From: Fagopyrum homotropicum
Taxonomy: Eukaryota > Streptophyta > Magnoliopsida > Caryophyllales > Polygonaceae
Direction: 5' to 3'
Assembly (NCBI GenBank): GCA_033239125.1
Contig: BSWB01000002.1
Span: 88,594,560-88,658,559, forward strand
Length of the DNA: 64,000 nucleotides
A model generated the notes under the pieces. It was not told where the DNA came from. It saw only the letters and a list, made by a program, of their open reading frames with translations, and searched no databases. The position numbers were made by a program, and so were the translations under genes. This document shows, one piece after another, positions 48,361 to 61,831 of the stretch. Position 1 is the stretch's first letter. Each line of letters opens with the position of its first letter.

Positions 48361-51234
48361 TTGGGAATCCTTGAAGACCAACAATGGACGTTTTCCTTGA
48401 CAAATGGCACGCAAAATCAGATTGTTTAGAACCATAAATGATGTTGGACAAAAGGGAAGAAAGAGAATGAAATGGAACGTGGAATGTTTGGTAGAAGTAG
48501 ATCCAAAAGAACCAAACGACTCCCTTACAAGAACCATAAATGATGTTGGACAAGAGGGACTAGTATTGACTAGTAGCACCAATCTCTAAAGAGATTAATA
48601 CACACAAGAACAATCTAGCAAGAATTCACAACAATTCAATCAATGGCTCACTTTATTGATTGAATTTTCTGAATTGGAACAAAAGCTCTCAAAGAGACGG
48701 TTTATCAAGTTTTGCTAAAATCTATCTAATCTAGAAAGAAGCTAAGGGAGGCTTTTTATATGCCTAGAAAGCGTCCTATCTAAAAAAGGAAAAACATTTG
48801 TCAAAAAGACAATAAAACAAATAAAACAACTAAAACAAATAAAAATAACCCTTAAAATGTTTTGAACCTAAAGGTTATAAAAAGTCTTTCATTTTATACC
48901 AAAAGATGATATAAAATACAAAAGAAGCTCCAAAAGCCTCAATCTTCCATTTCTTGCAATTCCGGAACAACTGTCTCTTTTTTGCTTTTGCATGGCTCCA
49001 AATCACGTGTGCATGGTCTCCCTTCCATGTCCAAGTCATCGGGAATCGTCATTAACGTGACTAAGGAAGTCTTAGTCAGCAATGGATCGTCAATGGTCTA
49101 CTTAGGAGCTAAGGACAGCAACAAGTTGGACACCTCCTCTTGAATTGCTCTTGCCCTTGATCTAGTGATTGGCCCTTACATTGTAGGACTAGTAGGGGTT
49201 GTTGGTGATGGTCCCTTATCATACTCCCCTTCTTGGGAAGAATTCGTCCTCGAATCATCACCATCTGGGTTGGGAATCCTTGAAGACCAACAATGGACGT
49301 TTTCCTTGACAAATGGCACGCAAAATCAGATTGTTTAGAACTAGAAATGATGTTGGACAAAAGGGAAGAAAGAGAATGAAATGGAACGTGGAATGTTTGG
49401 TAGAAGTAGATCCAAAAGAACCAAACGACTCCCTTACAAGAACCTTGATCAGATTGATCAAAACCCAAGCAAGATGATGCCTTCAACCCTTTCTTCTATA
49501 ACCTTACACAAGCCTTCAATGGAGACAAGCACAAGGAGGGACTAGTATTGACTAGTAGCACCAATCTCTAAAGAGATTAACACACACAAGAACAATCTGG
49601 CAGGGTTTCACAACAATTCAATCAATGGCTCACTTTATTGATTGAATTTTCTGAATAGGAACAAAAGCTCTCAAAGAGATGGTTTATCAAGTTTTGCTAA
49701 AATCTATCTAATTTGGAAAGAAGCTAAGGGAGGCTTTTTATATGCCTAGAAAGCCTCCTATTTAAAAAAGGAAAAACATTTGTCAAAAAGACAATAAAGC
49801 AAATAAAACAACTAAAACGAATAAAAATAACCCTTAAAATGTTTTGAACCTAAAGGTTATAAAAAGTCTTTTATTTAATACCAAAAGATGATATAAAATA
49901 CAAAAGAAGCTCCAAAAGCCTCAATCTTCCATTTCTTGCAATTCCGGAACAAGTGTCTCTTTTTTGCTCTTGCATGGCTCCAAATCACGTGTGCATGGTC
50001 TCCCTTCCACGTCCAAGTCATCGGGAATCGTCATTAACGTAACTAAGGAAGCCTCAGTCAGCAATGGATCGTCAATGGTCTCCTTAGGAGCTAAGGACAC
50101 CAACAAGTTGGAAACCTCCTCTTGAATTGCTCTTACCCTTGATCTAGTGATTGGCCCTTGCATTGTAGGACTAGTAGGGGTTGTTGGTGATGGTCCCTTA
50201 TCATACTCCCCTTCTTGGTAAGGATTCGTCCTCGAATCATCACCATCTGGGTTGAGAATCCTTGAAGACCAACAATGGACGTTTTCCTTGACAAATGGCA
50301 TGCAAAATCAGATTGTTTAGAACTAGAAATGATGTTGGACAAAAGGGAAGAAAGAGAATGAAATGGAACGTGTTATGTTTGGTAGAAGTAGATCCAAAAG
50401 AATCAAACGACTCCCTTACAAGAACCTTGATCAGATTGATCAAAACCTAAGCAAGATGATGCCTTCAACCCTTTCTTCTATAACCTTACACAAGCCTTCA
50501 ATGGAGACAAGCACAAGGAGGGACTAGTATTGACTAGTAGCACCAATCTCTAAAGAGATTAACACACACAAGAACAATCTAGCAGGGATTCACAACAATT
50601 CAATAAATGGCTCACTTTATTGATTGAATTTTCTGAATAGGAACAAAAGCTCTCAAAGAGATGGTTTATCAAGTTTTGCTAAAATCTATCTAATCTGGAA
50701 ACAAGCTAAGGGAGGCTTTTTATATGCCTAGAAAGCCTCCTATCTAAAAAAGGAAAAACATTTGACAAAAAAGACAATAAAGCAAATAAAACGAATAAAA
50801 CGAATAAAAATAACCCTTAAAATGTTTTGAACCTAAAGGTTATAAAAAGTCTTTTATTTAATACCAAAAGATGATATAAAATACAAAAGAAGCTCCAAAA
50901 GCCTCAATCTTCCATTTCTTGCAATTCCGGAACAAGTGTCTCTTTTTTGCTCTTGCATGGCTCCAAATCACGTGTGCATGGTCTCCCTTCCACGTCCAAG
51001 TCATCGGGAATCGTCATTAACATAACTAAGGAAGCCTCAGTCAGCAATGGATCGTCAATGGTCTCTTTAGGAGCTAAGGACACCAACAAGTTGGACACCT
51101 CCTCTTGAATTGCTCTTGCCCTTGATCTAGTGATTGGCCCTTGCATTGTAGGACTAGTAGGGGCTGTTGGTGATGGTCCCTCATCATACTCCCCTTCTTG
51201 GGAAGGATTCGTCCTCGAATCATCACCATCCGGG
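48361..51234 (-). repeat. 3-unit higher-order repeat (2,874 bp), copy 2
   Basis: The same unit order and markers as 45487-48360. The two copies differ at only a few positions, such as 'gaccaataatgg' at 47394 and 'gttgagaatcc' at 50252. Confidence 0.9.
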
Positions 51235-54200
51235 TTGGGAATCCTTGAAGACCAACAATGGACGTTTTCCTTGACAAATGGCACGCAAAATCAGATTGTT
51301 TAGAACCATAAATGATGTTGGACAAAAGGGAAGAAAGAGAATGAAATGGAACGTGGAATGTTTGGTAGAAGTAGATCCAAAAGAACCAAACGACTCCCTT
51401 ACAAGAACCATAAATGATGTTGGACAAGAGGGACTAGTATTGACTAGTAGCACCAATCTCTAAAGAGATTAACACACACAAGAACAATCTAGCAAAAATT
51501 CACAACAATTCAATCAATGGCTCACTTTATTGATTGAATTTTCTGAATAGGAATAAAAGCTCTCAAAGAGATGGTTTATCAAGTTTTGCTAAAAATCTAT
51601 CTATTCTGAAAAGAAGCTAAGGGAGGCTTTTTATATGCCTAGAAAGCCTCCTATCTAAAAAAGGAAAAACATTTGTCAAAAAGACAATAAAATAAATAAA
51701 ACAACTAAAACAAATAAAAATAACCCTTAAAATGTTTTGAACCTAAAGGTTATAAAAAGTCTTTTATTTAATACCAAAAGATGATATAAAATACAAAAGA
51801 AGCTCCAAAAGCCTCAATCTTCCATTTCTTGCAATTCCGGAACAAGTGTCTCTTTTTTGCTCTTGCATGGCTCCAAATCACGTGTGCATGGTCTCCCTAC
51901 CACGTCCAAGTCATCGGGAATCGTCATTAACGTAACTAAGGAAGCCTCAGTCAGCAATGGATCGTCAATGGTCTCCTTAGGAGCTAAGGACACCAACAAG
52001 TTGGACACCTCCTCTTGAATTGCTCTTACCCTTGATCTAGTGATTGGCCCTTGCATTATAGGACTAGTAGGGGCTGTTGGTGATGGTCCCTTATCATACT
52101 CCCCTTCTTGGGAAGGATTCATCCTCGAATCATCACCATCTGGGTTGGGAATCGTTGAAGACCAACAATGGACGTTTTCCTTGACAAATGGCACGCAAAA
52201 TCAGATTGTTTAGAACTAGAAATGATGTTGGACAAAAGGGAAGAAAGAGAATGAAATGGAACGTGGAATGTTTGGTAGAAGTAGATCCAAAAGAACCAAA
52301 CGACTCCCTTACAAGAACCTTCATCAGATTGATCAAAACCCAAGCAAGATGATGCCTTCAACCCTTTCTTCTATAACCTTACACAAGCCTTCAATGGAGA
52401 CAGGCACAAGGAGGGACTAGTATTGACTAGTAGCACCAATCTCTAAAGAGATTAACACACACAAGAACAATCTAGCAGGGATTCACAACAATTCAATAAA
52501 TGGCTCACTTTATTGATTGAATTTTCTGAATAGGAACAAAAGCTCTCAAAGAGATGGTTTATCACGTTTTGCTAAAATCTATCTAATCTGGAAAGAAGCT
52601 AAGGGAGGCTTTTTATATGCCTAGAAAGCCTCCTATCTAAAAAAGAAAAAACATTTGTCAAAAAGACAATAAAGCAAATAAAACGAATAAAACGAATAAA
52701 AATAACCCTTAAAATGTTTTGAACCTAAAGGTTATAAAAAATCTTTTATTTAATACCAAAAGATGATATAAAATACAAAAGAAGCTCCAAAAGCCTCAAT
52801 CTTCCATTTCTTGCAATTCCGGAACAAGTGTCTCTTTTTTGCTCTTTCATGGCTCCAAATCACGTGTGCATGGTCTCCCTTCCACGTCCAAGTCATCGGG
52901 AATCGTCATTAACGTAACTAAGGAAGCCTCAGTCAGCAATGGATCGTCAATGGTCTCCTTAGGAGCTAAGGACACCAACAAGTTGGACACCTCCTCTTGA
53001 ATTGCTCTTACCTTTGATCTAGTGATTGGCCCTTGCATTGTAGGACTAGTAGGGGTTGTTGGTGATGGTCCCTTATCATACTCCCCTTCTTGGTAAGGAT
53101 TCGTCCTCGAATCATCACCATCTGGGTTGGGAATCCTTGAAGACCAACAATGGACGTTTTCCTTGACAAATGGCATGCAAAATCAGATTGTTTAGAACTA
53201 GAAATGATGTTGGACAAAAGGGAAGAAAGAGAATGAAATGGAACGTGTTATGTTTGGTAGAAGTAGATCCAAAAGAATCAAACGACTCCCTTACAAGAAC
53301 CTTGATCAGATTGATCAAAACCTAAGCAAGATGATGCCTTCAACCCTTTCTTCTATAACCTTACACAAGCCTTCAATGGAGACAAGCACAAGGAGGGACT
53401 AGTATTGACTAGTAGCACCAATCTCTAAAGAGATTAACACACACAAGAACAATCTAGCAGGGATTCACAACAATTCAATAAATGGCTCACTTTATTGATT
53501 GAATTTTCTGAATAGGAACAAAAGCTCTCAATGAGATGGTTTATCAAGTTTTGCTAAAATCTATCTAATCTGGAAAGAAGCTAAGGGAGGCTTTTTATAT
53601 GCCTAGAATGCCTCCTATCTAAAAAAGGAAAAACATTTGACAAAAAAGACAATAAAGCAAATAAAACGAATAAAACGAATAAAAATAACCCTTAAAATGT
53701 TTTGAACCTAAAGGTTATAAAAAGTCTTTTATTTAATACCAAAAGATGATATAAAATACAAAAGAAGCTCCAAAAGCCTCAATCTTCCATTTCTTGCAAT
53801 TCCGGAACAAGTGTCTCTTTTTTGCTCTTGCATGGCTCCAAATCACGTGTGCATGGTCTCCCTTCCACGTCCAAGTCATCGGGAATCGTCATTAACATAA
53901 CTAAGGAAGCCTCAGTCAGCAATGGATCGTCAATGGTCTCCTTAGGAGCTAAGGACACCAACAAGTTGGACACCTCCTCTTGAATTGCTCTTGCCCTTGA
54001 TCTAGTGATTGGCCCTTGCATTGTAGGACTAGTAGGGGCTGTTGGTGATGGTCCCTCATCATACTCCCCTTCTTGGGAAGGATTCGTCCTTGAATCATCA
54101 CCATCCGGGTTGGGAATCCTTGAAGACCAACAATGGACGTTTTCCTTGACAAATGGAACGCAAAATCAGATTGTTTAGAACCATAAATGATGTTGGACAA

Positions 54201-55749
54201 AAGGGAAGAAAGAGAATGAAATGGAACGTGGAATGTTTGGTAGAAGTAGATCCAAAAGAACCAAACGACTCTCTTACAAGAACCTTGATCAGATTGATCA
54301 AAACCCAAGCAAGATGATGCCTTCAACCCTTTCTCCTATAACCTTACACAAGCCTTCAATGGAGAAGACAAGAACAAGGAGGGACTAGTATTGACTAGTA
54401 GCACCAATCTCTAAAGAGATTAACACACACAAGAACAATCTAGCAGGAATTCACAACAATTCAATCAATGGCTCACTTTATTGATTGAATTTTTTGAATA
54501 GGAACAAAAGCTCTCAAAGAGATGGTTTATCAAGTTTTGCTAAAAATCTATCTAATCTGAAAAGAAGCTAAGGGAGGCTTTTTATATGCCTAGAAAGCCT
54601 CCTATCTAAAAAAGGAAAAACATTTGTCAAAAAGACAATAAAGCAAATAAAACAACTAAAACAAATAAAAATAACCCTTAAAATGTTTTGAACCTAAAGG
54701 TTATAAAAAGTCTTTCATTTTATACCAAAAGATGATATAAAATACAAAAGAAGCTCCAAAAGCCTCAATCTTCCATTTCTTGCAATTCCGGAACAAGTGT
54801 CTCTTTTTTGCTCTTGCATGGCTCCAAATCACGTGTGCATGGTCTCCCTTCCACGTCCAAGTCATCGGGAATCGTCATTAACGTAACTAAGGAAGCCTCA
54901 GTCAGCAATGGATCGTCAATGGTCTCCTTAGGAGCTAAGGACACCAACAAGTTGGACACCTCCTCTTGAATTGCTCTTGCCCTTGATCTAGTGATTGGCC
55001 CTTGCATTGTAGGACTAGTAGGGGCTGTTGGTGATGGTCCCTCATCATACTCCCCTTCTTGGGAAGGATTCGTCCACGAATCATCACCATCCGGGTTGGG
55101 AATCCTTGAAGACCAACAATGGACGTTTTCCTTTACAAATGGCACGCAAAATCAGATTGTTTAGAACCATAAATGATGTTGGACAAAAGGGAAGAAAGAG
55201 AATGAAATGGAACGTGGAATGTTTGGTAGAAGTAGATCCAAAAGAACCAAACGACTCTCTTACAAGAACCTTGATCAGATTGATCAAAACCCAAGCAAGA
55301 TGATGCCTTCAACCCTTTCTTCTATAACCTTACACAAGCCTTCAATGGAGAAGACAAGAACAAGGAGGGACTAGTATTGACTAGTAGCACCAATCTCTAA
55401 AGAGATTAACACACACAAGAACAATCTAGCAGGAATTCACAACAATTCAATTAATGGCTCACTTTATTGATTGAATTTTCTGAATTGGAACAAAAGCTCT
55501 CAAAGAGACGGTTTATCAAGTTTTGCTAAAATCTATCTAATCTGGAAAGAAGCTAAGGGAGGCTTTTTATATGCCTAGAAAGCCTCCTATCTAAAAAAGG
55601 AAAAACATTTGTCAAAAAAGACAATAAAACAAAGAAAACTACTAAAACAAATAAAAATAACCCTTAAAATGTTTTGAACTTAAAGTTTATAAAAAGTCTT
55701 TCATTTTATACCAAAAGATGATATAAAATACAAAAGAAGCTCCAAAAGC

Positions 55750-58700
55750 CTCAATCTTCCATTTCTTGCAATTCCGGAACAAGTGTCTCTTTTTTGCTCT
55801 TGCATGGCTCCAAATCACGTGTGCATGGTCTCCCTTCCACGTCCAAGTCATCGGGAATCGTCATTAACATAACTAAGGAAGCCTCAGTCAGCAATGGATC
55901 GTCAATGGTCTCCTTAGGAGCTAAGGACACCAACAAGTTGGACACCTCCTCTTGAATTGCTCTTGCCCTTGATCTAGTGATTGGCCCTTGCATTGTAGGA
56001 CTAGTAGGGGCTGTTGGTGATGGTCCCTCATCATACTCCCCTTCTTGGGAAGGATTCGTCCTCGAATCATCACCATCCGGGTTGGGAATCCTTGAAGACC
56101 AACAATGGACGTTTTCCTTGACAAATGGCATGCAAAATCAGATTGTTTAGAACCATAAATGATGTTGGACAAAAGGGAAGAAAGAGAATGAAATGGAACG
56201 TGGAATGTTTGGTAGAAGTAGATCCAAAAGAACCAAACGACTCCCTTACAAGAACCATAAATGATGTTGGACAAGAGGGACTAGTATTGACTAGTAGCAC
56301 CAATCTCTAAAGAGATTAACACACACAAGAACAATCTAGCAAGAATTCACAACAATTAAATCAATGGCTCACTTTATTGATTGAATTTTCTGAATTGGAA
56401 CAAAAGCTCTCAAAGAGACGGTTTATCAAGTTTTGCTAAAATCTATCTAATCTAGAAAGAAGCTAAGGGAGGCTTTTTATATGCCTAGAAAGCCTACTAT
56501 CTAAAAAAGGAAAAACATTTGTCAAAAAGACAATAAAACAAATAAAACAACTAAAACAACTAAAAATAACCCTTAAAATGTTTTGAACCTAAAGGTTATA
56601 AAAAGTCTTTCATTTTATACCAAAAGATGATATAAAATACAAAAGAAGCTCCAAAAGCCTCAATCTTCCATTTCTTGCAATTCCGGAACAACTGTCTCTT
56701 TTTTGCTTTTGCATGGCTCCAAATCACGTGTGCATGGTCTCCCTTCCATGTCCAAGTCATCGGGAATCGTCATTAACGTGACTAAGGAAGTCTTAGTCAG
56801 CAATGGATCGTCAATGGTCTACTTAGGAGCTAAGGACAGCAACAAGTTGGACACCTCCTCTTGAATTGCTCTTGCCCTTGATCTAGTGATTGGCCCTTAC
56901 ATTGTAGGACTAGTAGGGGTTGTTGGTGATGGTCCCTTATCATACTCCCCTTCTTGGGAAAAATTCGTCCTCGAATCATCACCATCTGGGTTGGGAATCC
57001 TTGAAGACCAACAATGGACGTTTTCCTTGACAAATGGCACGCAAAATCAGATTGTTTAGAACTAGAAATGATGTTGGACAAAAGGGAAGAAAGAGAATGA
57101 AATGGAACGTGGAATGTTTGGTAGAAGTAGATCCAAAAGAACCAAACGACTCCCTTACAAGAACCTTGATCAGATTGATCAAAACCCAAGCAAGATGATG
57201 CCTTCAACCCTTTCTTCTATAACCTTACACAAGCCTTCAATGGAGACAAGCACAAGGAGGGACTAGTATTGACTAGTAGCACCAATCTCTAAAGAGATTA
57301 AAACACACAAGAACAATCTGGCAGGGATTCACAACAATTCAATCAATGGCTCACTTTATTGATTGAATTTTCTGAATAGGAACAAAAGCTCTCAAAGAGA
57401 TGGTTTATCAAGTTTTGCTAAAATCTATCTAATTTGGAAAGAAGCTAAGGGAGGCTTTTTATATGCCTAGAAAGCCTCCTATTTAAAAAAGGAAAAACAT
57501 TTGTCAAAAAGACAATAAAGCAAATAAAACAACTAAAACGAATAAAAATAACCCTTAAAATGTTTTGAACCTAAAGGTTATAAAAAGTCTTTTATTTAAT
57601 ACCAAAAGATGATATAAAATACAAAAGAAGCTCCAAAAGCCTAAATCTTCCATTTCTTGCAATTCCGGAACAAGTGTCTCTTTTTTGCTCTTGCATGGCT
57701 CCAAATCACGTGTGTATGGTCTCCCTTCCACGTCCAAGTCATCGGGAATCGTCATTAACGTAACTAAGGAAGCCTCAGTCAGCAATGGATCGTCAATGGT
57801 CTCCTTAGGAGCTAAGGACACCAACAAGTTGGACACCTCCTCTTGAATTGCTCTTACCCTTGATCTAGTGATTGGCCCTTGCATTGTAGGACTAGTAGGG
57901 GTTGTTGGTGATGGTCCCTTATCATACTCCCCTTCTTGGTAAGGATTCGTCCTCGAATCATCACCATCTGGGTTGGGAATCCTTGAAGACCAACAATGGA
58001 CGTTTTCCTTGACAAATGGCATGCAAAATCAGATTGTTTAGAACTAGAAATGATGTTGGACAAAAGGGAAGAAAGAGAATGAAATGGAACGTGTTATGTT
58101 TGGTTGAAGTAGATCCAAAAGAATCAAACGACTCCCTTACAAGAACCTTGATCAGATTGATCAAAACCTAAGCAAGATGATGCCTTCAACCCTTTCTTCT
58201 ATAACCTTACACAAGCCTTCAATGGAGACAAGCACAAGGAGGGACTAGTATTGACTAGTAGCACCAATCTCTAAAGAGATTAACACACACAAGAACAATC
58301 TAGCAGGGATTCACAACAATTCAATAAATGGCTCACTTTATTGATTGAATTTTCTGAATAGGAACAAAAGCTCTCAAAGAGATGGTTTATCAAGTTTTGC
58401 TAAAATCTATCTAATCTGGAAAGAAGCTAAGGGAGGCTTTTTATATGCCTAGAAAGCCTCCTATCTAAAAAAGGAAAAACATTTGACAAAAAAGACAATA
58501 AAGCAAATAAAACGAATAAAACGAATAAAAATAACCCTTAAAATGTTTTGAACCTAAAGGTTATAAAAAGTCTTTTATTTGATACCAAAAGATGATATAA
58601 AATACAAAAGAAGCTCCAAAAGCCTCAATCTTCCATTTCTTGCAATTCCGGAACAAGTGTCTCTTTTTTGCTCTTGCATGGCTCCAAATCACGTGTGCAT

Positions 58701-60100
58701 GGTCTCCCTTCCACGTCCAAGTCATCGGGAATCGTCATTAACATAACTAAGGAAGCCTCAGTCAGCAATGGATCGTCAATGGTCTCCTTAGGAGCTAAGG
58801 ACACCAACAAGTTGGACACCTCCTCTTGAATTGCTCTTGCCCTTGATCTAGTGATTGGCCCTTGCATTGTAGGACTAGTAGGGGCTGTTGGTGATGATCC
58901 CTCATCATACTCCCCTTCTTGGGAAGGATTCGTCCTCGAATCATCACCATCCGGGTTGGGAATCCTTGAAGACCAACAATGGACGTTTTCCTTGACAAAT
59001 GGCACGCAAAATCAGATTGTTTAGAACCATAAATGATGTTGGACAAAAGGGAAGAAAGAGAATGAAATGGAACGTGGAATGTTTGTTAGAAGTAGATCCA
59101 AAAGAACCAAACGACTCCCTTACAAGAACCATAAATGATGTTGGACAAGAGGGACTAGTATTGACTAGTAGCACCAATCTCTAAAGAGATTAACACACAC
59201 AAGAACAATCTAGCAAGAATTCACAACAATTCAATCAATGGCTCACTTTATTGATTGAATTTTCTGAATAGGAATAAAAGCTCTCAAAGAGACGGTTTAT
59301 CAAGTTTAGCTAAAAATCTATCTATTCTGAAAAGAAGCTAAGGGAGGCTTTTTATATGCCTAGAAAGCCTCCTATCTAAAAAAGGAAAAACATTTGACAA
59401 AAAAGACAATAAAGCAAATAAAACGAATAAAACGAATAAAAATAACCCTTAAAATGTTTTGAACCTAAAGGTTATAAAAAGTCTTTTATTTAATACCAAA
59501 AGATGATATAAAATACAAAAGAAGCTCCAAAAGCCTCAATCTTCCATTTCTTGCAATTCCGGAACAAGTGTCTCTTTTTTGCTCTTGCATGGCTCCAAAT
59601 CACGTGTGCATGGTCTCCCTACCACGTCCAAGTCATCGGGAATCGTCATTAACGTAACTAAGGAAGCCTCAGTCAGCAATGGATCGTCAATGGTCTCCTT
59701 AGGAGCTAAGGACACCAACAAGTTGGACACCTCCTCTTGAATTGCTCTTACCCTTGATCTAGTGATTGGCCCTTGCATTATAGGACTAGTAGGGGCTGTT
59801 GGTGATGGTCCCTTATCATACTCCCCTTCTTGGGAAGGATTCATCCTCGAATCATCACCATCTGGGTTGGGAATCGTTGAAGACCAACAATGGACGTTTT
59901 CCTTGACAAATGGCACGCAAAAATCAGATTGTTTAGAACTAGAAATGATGTTGGACAAAAGGGAAGAAAGAGAATGAAATGGAACGTGGAATGTTTGGTA
60001 GAAGTAGATCCAAAAGAACCAAACGACTCCCTTACAAGAACCTTCATCAGATTGATCAAAACCCAAGCAAGATGATGCCTTCAACCCTTTCTTCTATAAC
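55750..60100 (-). repeat. displaced duplicate of about 48.0-52.4 kb (offset 7,721-7,722 bp)
   Basis: Contains a third full copy of the 3-unit repeat (56082-58955) followed by a unit with the private changes 'ctccctaccacg', 'ggattcatcctcg', 'gaatcgttgaag' and 'ccttcatcag', which occur otherwise only at 51.9-52.3 kb. Edges are approximate: left of 55.7 kb and right of about 60.2 kb the two regions carry different variants. Confidence 0.82.
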
Positions 60101-61831
60101 CTTACACAAGCCTTCAATGGAGACAAGCACAAGGAGGGACTAGTATTGACTAGTAGCACCAATCTCTAAAGAGATTAACACACACAAGAACAATCTAGTA
60201 GGGATTCACAACAATTCAATAAATGGCTCACTTTATTGATTGAATTTTCTGAATAGGAACAAAAGCTCTCAAAGAGATGGTTTATCAAGTTTTGCTAAAA
60301 TCTATCTAATCTGGAAAGAAGCTAAGGGAGGCTTTTTATATGCCTAGAAAGCCTCCTATCTAAAAAAGGAAAAACATTTGTCAAAAAGACAATAAAGCAA
60401 ATAAAACAACTAAAACGATTAAAAATAACCCTTAAAATGTTTTGAACCTAAAGGTTATAAAAAGTCTTTTATTTAATACCAAAAGATGATATAAAATACA
60501 AAAGAAGCTCCAAAAGCCTCAATCTTCCATTTCTTGCAATTCCGGAACAAGTGTCTCTTTTTTGCTCTTGCATGGCTCCAAATCACGTGTGCATGGTCTC
60601 CCTTCCACGTCCAAGTCATCGGGAATCGTCATTAACGCAACTAAGGAAGCCTCAGTCAGCAATGGATCGTCAATGGTCTCCTTAGGAGCTAAGGACACCA
60701 ACAAGTTGGACACCTCCTCTTGAATTGCTCTTACCCTTGATCTAGTGATTGGCCCTTGCATTGTAGGACTAGTAGGGGTTGTTGGTGATGGTCTCTTATC
60801 ATACTCCCCTTCTTGGGAAGGATTCGTCCTCGAATCATCACCATCTGGGTTGGGAATCCTTGAAGACCAACAATGGACGTTTTCCTTGACAAATGGCACG
60901 CAAAATCAGATTGTTTAGAACTAGAAATGATGTTGGACAAAAGGGAAGAAAGAGAATGAAATGGAACGTGGAATGTTTAGTAGAAGTAGATCCAAAAGAA
61001 TCAAACGACTCCCTTACAAGAACCTTGATCAGATTGATCAAAACCTAAGCAAGATGATGCCTTCAACCCTTTCTTCTATAACCTTACATAAGCCTTCAAT
61101 GGAGACAAGCACAAGGAGGGACTAGTATTGACTAGTAGCACCAATCTCTAAAGAGATTAACACACACAAGAACAATCTAGCAGGGATCCACAACAATTCA
61201 ATAAATGGCTCACTTTATTGATTGAATTTTCTGAATAGGAACAAAAGCTCTCAAAGAGATGGTTTATCACGTTTTGCTAAAATCTATCTAATCTGGAAAG
61301 AAGGTAAGGGAGGCTTTTTATATGCCTAGAAAGCCTCCTATCTAAAAAAGGAAAAACATTTGTCAAAAAGACAATAAAGCAAATAAAACGAATAAAACGA
61401 ATAAAAATAACCCTTAAAATGTTTTGAACCTAAAGGTTATAAAAAATCTTTTATTTAATACCAAAAGATGATATAAAATACAAAAGAAGCTCCAAAAGCC
61501 TCAATCTTCCATTTCTTGCAATTCCGGAACAAGTGTCTCTTTTTTGCTCTTGCATGGCTCCAAATCACGTGTGCATGGTCTCCCTTCCACGTCCAAGTCA
61601 TCGGGAATCGTCAATAACGTAACTAAGGAAGCCTCAGTCAGCAATGGATCGTCAATGGTCTCCTTAGGAGCTAAGGACACCAACAAGTTGGACACCTCCT
61701 CTTGAATTGCTCTTGCCCTTGATCTAGTGATTGGCCCTTGCATTGTAGGACTAGTAGGGGCTGTTGGTGATGGTCCCTCATCATACTCTTCTTCTTGGGA
61801 AGGATTCGTCCTCGAATCATCACCATCCGGG

